This document shows positions 57,585-64,000 of a stretch of DNA of 64,000 nt, in pieces (position 1 is the first letter of the stretch; each line of letters starts with the position of its first letter). This DNA comes from Strigops habroptila. Its lineage: Eukaryota > Chordata > Aves > Psittaciformes > Psittacidae. The notes beneath the pieces were generated by a model. The model did no database searches and had not been told where the DNA came from. It saw only the letters and a program-made list of their open reading frames with translations. The DNA lies in NCBI RefSeq assembly GCF_004027225.2, contig NC_046360.1, positions 1,600,001 through 1,664,000 of the forward strand, given 5' to 3'. The position numbers and the translations under genes were made by a program.

Positions 57585-60500
57585 AAGCAGAGGTGTTGTG
57601 GGGGATGCACTCACCCAACTTGATGTGTGATCCATGTTGTACAGCCCAAATGAATATTTTATGGGTTTCTTGATGTGTTGGGGAAAGTGACTTGAAATAC
57701 CTGGGTTTAGCCTGTGGTTCTAGGTCTGTGTTACAGCAGAACTGGATGCAGTACTTTTTTCTCCTCAAAAAATCTCTGCAGTTTGTATCTGCGAAGAAAA
57801 ACTGCTGCAAAAGGTTTGGTTTTGTTTCAGTTCCTCCACAAAGATGCCTTCAGCTGCAAGGATGTTATGTAAAGCCTTCAGAGGAGCTCATTCAGTCCCT
57901 TTGGATATACCTTTTATTAGCTCTTCCATTTGTGTGCCTGCCTTCTTCCTGCACACAGGCGGCACTCCTGCCAAGGCTGTGATCAGATGGGTGCCCTGAG
58001 AGGCAATTAGCATGTGGGTGGGTGAGAGCACACCTCAGGAATGACCTTCTCTAAGGAATATGTTGCTCTGCAAGTGACATGCCTTAATGTGCAACCATGG
58101 CATATGTAACTTGTTAATCAGCTGTTCCAGATTCTCATCCCGCCAGGAAGGAGTGGGAAAATACCATCCTTTTCCAGATAGTGCATAAAACAAAATCAGG
58201 AAGAACTGCTGTGTTGGGCTCATTGAGTCCTTCCAGCAATTTTAGGTGGAGTGTGGATGGAATGATGTGAATTAAAATGACTTACTGTCAGCTTGGCTTC
58301 GGCTGCTGTGAAGCCCATCGGGAGTGGTGCTGTGGGCCTTTGTCATAGCAATGTCCCTGTGAGAGAAGTTTGCGAGGTTGAAGACTAGGAAGGGATATTT
58401 CCCTCTAAACTGGGGGAGGAGACAACTCTGCAACAACTGAACCGAAAGGCAAGACATTGTTTTTAAAGATCTAAGTTTATCTTGTGACCAGTGGAACTGC
58501 TAAAACCTGGTTTCTTGTGGGTTTTTCCTACATCCACTCTGCATAAAGAGGATGTTCCCACCTCCTTTACATGTCCTTTCTCTCTTTTCCCCTCAGCACA
58601 TGCCCACCAGTGGTTCTGATGTGCTTGGGAAGAGAGGGCAGGCAGCGTGGCTGATAAATCTCATTTCTCAAGGAAAGCAAGCAGCAGATACTGTCACCTC
58701 TTTTACAGTCAACCAAGGTTTTGTACAGATAATGCTGCAGTTTTAAGGCCTCATCCTACAATGAAAATGGTGATTGTGCTTGATAGTTTTGTCTGCAAGC
58801 AGATACGAAAGAGTGTTGCACTGGGAGAGCACTGTGCATGAGCCACATCTACCGTCCTGTCTGTATGCAGAGGTTAAAATTAAACTCTTGGAAGCCCAGC
58901 GACAGAAGGAGATCAACAGAAATGGCTGGAATAGAATGGCTTCTTTCCTGGGATCTGTCCAGATGTTTCTCTCTCTCCTCCTCCTCTCAATATATGCATT
59001 TGTACTGGTCCCGGTTTGTTTCCCTGTGGCTGACAATGGAGTCCTGGATCATCTGTTCCATCTTGAGGATGAGTGTGTCAGGGTGACATGAGGCTGGTTT
59101 TCCCTATGAATCCTCCCTGAGCACTGTTGCTCAGCAGCTCTGCCCTCTCTGGATGGGTCCTTGTCTTCCACCACTTCCTGAACTGCAGCCAGGTTTTACC
59201 ACTTTATCCCAGAACCCTGAACTGGAGGTCACTGCTTGGATTTCCTTCAGTTGGGAAGGTGATACCCCTGGTTTGCTAAAGGGAATTAACTGCTTTTGAG
59301 ATCATATTTTAGGGATGGAACAAAAGAGTGACTCTATGTCAATGGTAGTGTAATTTCTAGGCAAGAGGTCTCTTTGATTTGAATCTCTGCATCTTCTGCC
59401 CAAAGGGCTTCCTCAGCTAAAAGGTAACTGAGGCTGAAATGTAATTTTGAAGCATGTTTAGAGCTTTCCCCTAGAAACTAGGACAGGCAGGAGCCGAACT
59501 GCTGGAGCCACGCTGTGTACCCAGCTCTGAGTGACAGGAGTTAGCAGCTTGGGTGGGTTTTGAGGGTTGTTTGTGTTCTTTTTCCTTTTTTAAAGCCAGC
59601 ATGTGAGTAGCTGATTGCCACGACTAACCCTGGGAAGGATTCTGCAGCAAACATACCCTTCTGCAGTGTGAAGCATCCTGCAGTTGGAAACAGCTCTTGC
59701 CTCCTCTGTTCTCCATTCAGCTGCAAGCACCATGAAGTCCCCCAGCTGCTGCAGCTCTGTTCCCACCAGTGCAAGATGAACTTCACCATTGCTGCCTGGA
59801 ACCCTCCACACTGTGCTTTGTGCTGCCCGATCTGCTGGGGCCATGCAGTGCCGTGGTTTTTATAGCTCCCTGCTTGGGCAGGGTTGGCTTTGTGCAGGAT
59901 TCCTGTCACCACGTTCTTCTTCCCCCCCTCTTTGCGTACAGTTAGGTCTGGGCCCTCCAGAACAAGGAACTTTGTCTCCATCTGTAGCCTGTAATGTCCC
60001 AGCCCTGCAGCTGTCAAGGTGCTAAAACAAGAACATGAGCGCTGCCGAGGAATTCTTGGAGGGCACAGTCTGGTTTGGAAGCAGCGTGTGGTTATGAATG
60101 CCTCAAAGTCTCTCATTGCATGACATTACAGTAGACCTTTTGGGAGCAACACTTTTCCTAATCTTCCCAATTAGTTCTGGATGCTTTGATTTGGTTTGCT
60201 GGTGACTAACGTCTGTTTGCCATGGTCATGAGAGAGGGATGTGCTTTCATTGCATCCCAGCTGCCTCCTGCCTGAGCAGCTGCTGCAGCCAGAGGTGCAG
60301 GCTCAGTGGCCAGGGCACATTAAACTCCACTCGACTGGACTTGGTGAAACAGGAGTTGGTTGTAAAGACACAATTTAGCTAAGGAAAAAAAGGGTATTTT
60401 CTCTAACAGGGACAAGGTAGCAGCCAGTTTGTGTTTCAGACTTTGCAGTTGTGACCTGATTTCCTTCCTCAAACTTCTGCACAGTGAGGGGTGAGGGAAT

Positions 60501-61945
60501 TGCTTTTGCTTGTGCAACTCGATGCCACTTCCCTGTTTTAAATGGAGATCTTCACGAGCACAGCCAGGGGTTGGGGAAGCAGCTGTGCTCTGGGATATTT
60601 TTACCATAATCCATGAGCTGTTTCCTGCAACCATTTGCCCTTTTGTGACAGAGGAGCCATCCTAAGACAGTCAGATTAAAACTACCACTTTTAGGAGCAG
60701 TTTTCCAGTGCCACTTGTCTGACCCTTTTGTATCTAATAATTTATTTCCTTCTCATCTGTCATTTTCTTCTGATCTGGGATGCAGCAAGGTGCCAAATGG
60801 ATTCACTTGGTTTATTACCTCGGTATTGAGTGTGCTTCTAGACACAGCATATTCCTAGTAATCCTTAAATTCACCTTTTTGGCTAACTTCTTATAACATC
60901 CAGCTCTGAGTTCCAAGAGCTGTTCCTGTGAAGTGTTGCCCAACCACAGTCACAGTGGATTATGAGCAGGATTTAATTTCTTCAAGTCGTACTGAGTTAA
61001 TTTTAAGCTGTGTATCAGCACTTGAGATTTATTGTAAATCCTGAACTCATTAAAAGATTACATTGTAAAAATAAATAAATAAAGCCCCAAACCTGGGACT
61101 CTGAAGTTGGAATGAAAACACACCTATTTGGCAGCCAAGTTGTAAATCTGGTGGTGGTCCTGGGGTAAAGGTGTCTCTTTTAAATGGAATTGCATTTAAG
61201 AACATTGAATTTGGTAGCTTTATGGGCTGGCATGTTTTTATAATACTCAATTAAAGGCTTCCTGGTCTTTCCCTTTTGGCAAAGCCCCCCGAATACTGTT
61301 TTTAAAGCTCCTCTGTGCACAGCTAATCCCACACAGTGCCAGGAATAGGGATCCCTGCACCGGAGAGGGGAGCACTGCTGGGAGGAGGAAGCCTGCACGG
61401 ATCCTATGTGCGAAGCTGACTTAGGGAGGTGGTGGCTTAGCACATGTGAGTTAAAACCTGCTCATTTCTCACCCGCGGGGTGGCTGAGGGGAAGGTGTGT
61501 CCCAGGGCCAGGCCCAGGGTGGTGATGTTGTGGGTGGTTGTGCTTTGCCAGCCCTGGGCGCTGTGCAAGGGTCATGCTTTCTAATAAAAGTGTTTTTGGG
61601 TTTGGTTTGTTAAAGTGGAGCAGATGAAGCGCATTTAGAAGCGTTGCTGAGGAGAGCTCTTGCTCTTTGTTATGTCTTCAGGAAAGCACGGTGGTTTCCT
61701 CTCCCCTGTGAAAACAGTTTTGTCTCTGACCGCAAGTCAGTAGTTCTCTGAAGGCGGTAAGACTCCTGCCAAGCTGCAGCTTCCAGCAGCACAGCAGCGT
61801 TTTGGCCCTTCTGTCCCTTCACATCCCTCATTAATTCTCATTTTACTCTTCCAACACTGTTATTTGTGCACCCTGGAGAGCAGCTGAGCTGGTCCTTTGG
61901 TGCAGTGGTGCCATGGCCAAGTGTAGAAGTAGATCTAATACCTAA

Positions 61946-62264
61946 AGGGGCCACCAAGAAACCTGGAGAGGGGCTTTGGACAAGGGCCTGTAGGGACAGG
62001 CCAAGGGGAATGGCTTTAACCTGCCAGAGGGGAGATTGAGATGAGCTCTGAGGCAGAAGCTCTTCCCTGTGAGGGTGCTGAGGCGCTGGCACAGGGTGCC
62101 CAGAGAAGCTGTGGCTGCCCCATCCCTGGCAGTGTTCAAGGCCAGGTTGGACACAGGGGCTTGGAGCAACCTGCTCTAGTGGAAGGTGTCCCTGCCCGTG
62201 GCAGGGGGTTGGAACTGGATGAGCTTTAAGGTTCCTTCCAACCCAAACCAGTCTGGGATCCTGT
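61946..62264 (+). mobile_element. CR1 LINE 3' fragment
   Basis: This copy runs from ggggccaccaagaaacctgg through the complete 3' block to ttccttccaacccaaaccag. It is nearly identical to 57249-57512 over the shared part and keeps the tail that copy lacks. Confidence 0.9.
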
Positions 62265-64000
62265 GCTGCTGGGCTGTGCATCTCCCTTGGTGTTGTCCTC
62301 CTCAGCCAGACCCTGAAGAGCTGTTGTGTTTGCAGGCAGTGTGACCAGCTTTCAGGCGTCAGGAGCTCCCTCTTGCCGTGGGCTCACACGGAGCCTGCAC
62401 CCTCCTTTCCCTCGCTGCCCTGGGAGCGCTGCAGTTCAGTTTGCTAATGGAAGTACAAGATAGCTGCTTGAAAACGGAGCTGTGGGTGATAAAAAGCAGG
62501 CGGTGGGTTGCCTGGTCCCTGCGGTCAGCTGCCTGTCACAGACAGTTGGCTGCTGCTGCTGCTCGTGCTGCTCAGGTTCATCCTGATCAAAACTGAAAGG
62601 TGAAGTTTGGGGTTTAATTTGTTCAAATTGTTTTTTTTTTTCCCTTTCCTCCCTGCAGTAATAAATTCCTGTAAAAACTCTAAACTAAACTGACAAGTGC
62701 TCATGCTGCCTGCAAATAATTACCATAGGTTCCTCATAGAGGATTACTCTGAACCCTGCCTGACACCAGGAATAGGTAGTCACTGACATCTTGTAGTATT
62801 AGTTGTATTTTTACTCTTGGTTTAGGTCTATATTTGTATTTGGCTTGTAATGTGATTCTGAAATACAGCCATTAGCATATGCTCTGCATGGTTCTCTCTT
62901 CATTAGATAAATGAAGATGGAGGGACTGTACATGGCAGTTGGGTGTATTAATTTTTCAAATCCTATTTCACATTATGACATCCAAGAGGGATTACACAGC
63001 CTTTAATTTTGGCATGTCTGGTTCATGGCTTTTCATCTACACTACTTTCATTTTGAATGATTCCCAAAGCATTAAATCATTGAGGCAGTATTGTCTTGAA
63101 GCCTAAATTTGGCCATTTAGGAAATGGTGGTTGTTTTGTTGCTGTAACTTTGGCTCTGTATTTTGTTTTGTTGCTAGTAGAGGTCTTCAGGTCAGTGGTC
63201 TTCAACAGGCAGTAGCCAGCATTATGCTGGTCCTTTGTACATAGGACAGCATTGAATAGGATCAGCCTTCCTTATGGAGATGGGGAGGAGGCATATATTA
63301 AGGGATGTCACCTCCAAGGTTGGGGAATGTTGACAAGGAATGGCAGAAGTGAAATGCCAGCCATTTCTTCTGCATGTTTACACATGAAAGAAGACGACCC
63401 CATCCCAGACCTCTCCCTCATGTCTCTCTTCTCCCATTGCTCATGAAAAGGCCATCACAGCATTCTCTGGAAACAAAACCCCTCGGAATAGGACCCAGGT
63501 TCTGGAACTGCTTCTCGTGTATGCACAACTTGACCAAGAGAAAGAGCAATGATTAGCTAGAATGATTGTTATACCCAGAGGAAACTGAGATATTGGGTGC
63601 ATCAGCAGTCTGGGGGGGACACATGCTTCAGGATATCAAGGAGTTCCGTCAGTAAAATGTAGATCCAGTTGGCAAAGTTGGTGTCTCTGCATCAACTGCT
63701 TTGGCATCACTAGATCTGTCTCAGTTCAAATGGGAACGTCTCATTAGCTTGTGTTCTTGCAAAGTTCGTCTGTGTAGTGAGCTTGGTGCTGGCAGCATGC
63801 CGGTGGCCTTGGTCCTCTGGCCATGGAGAGGCAGGGATTGGGGCTGGGGGGCTGTGGCACTCTGTGAGCAGTATTTATTCCTGAAAACAGTGGGTTTTAC
63901 TCTGCACAACTGTGTGCAGAGTGAAAACTTCTCATCTGAGCAAAATGCTTCTGTGATGAAAACAAGCAGAGATGGTAAATTAATGGCCAGCAACACCCCT

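Noticed and set aside
57128..57610. ORFs with SPCVQPGLEHCQGWGSHSFS (also near 3200, 16500, 26300, 53300, 61900)
   Set aside because: These are translations of the CR1 3' untranslated region, not reverse transcriptase or a host protein.

Overview
The window is vertebrate nuclear DNA and almost certainly from a bird. It has split genes with long introns, CpG-island promoters, and at least nine copies of the 3' end of a CR1-type LINE (the main interspersed repeat of bird genomes). Two neighbouring genes, SSH1 then CORO1C, lie on the same strand. They also neighbour each other in human 12q24 and, as I recall, on chicken chromosome 15. I cannot name the species.

Layout. 1-6802: upstream introns of SSH1, with no recognisable exon and two CR1 fragments. 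6803-20938: thirteen SSH1 coding exons on the + strand, all phase-consistent. They cover everything except roughly the first 35 residues, whose exons lie before the window. 20939 to about 24045: SSH1 3' UTR with a proximal and a distal poly(A) signal. 24046-28300: intergenic DNA with a CR1, a perfect MEF2-type site and TATA-like motifs. About 28330-30881: a long open frame plus a phase-matched downstream exon, apparently an uncharacterised protein gene between SSH1 and CORO1C. 30882-36400: AT-rich intergenic DNA with candidate poly(A) signals, a CR1 and a 17-bp minisatellite. About 36440-37450: CpG-island promoter, best explained as that of CORO1C. 37451-53684: a large intron. 53685-53884: the CORO1C exon with the start codon and first 65 residues. 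53885-64000: CORO1C intron 2. This intron contains a G-rich minisatellite, a second CpG island with a perfect SRF (CArG) site and a possible alternative first exon, and two CR1 copies, one of them a foldback.

Function. SSH1 is the Slingshot phosphatase that dephosphorylates and so activates cofilin/ADF. CORO1C is a coronin that binds F-actin and Arp2/3 and acts with cofilin in actin turnover. Two regulators of actin turnover are therefore head-to-tail, with an unrecognised, mostly disordered, Ser/Glu-rich protein predicted between them. That middle gene and the internal CArG-bearing island of CORO1C are the two most interesting items. I see no CRISPR array, rRNA gene, tRNA gene or intact mobile-element coding region.
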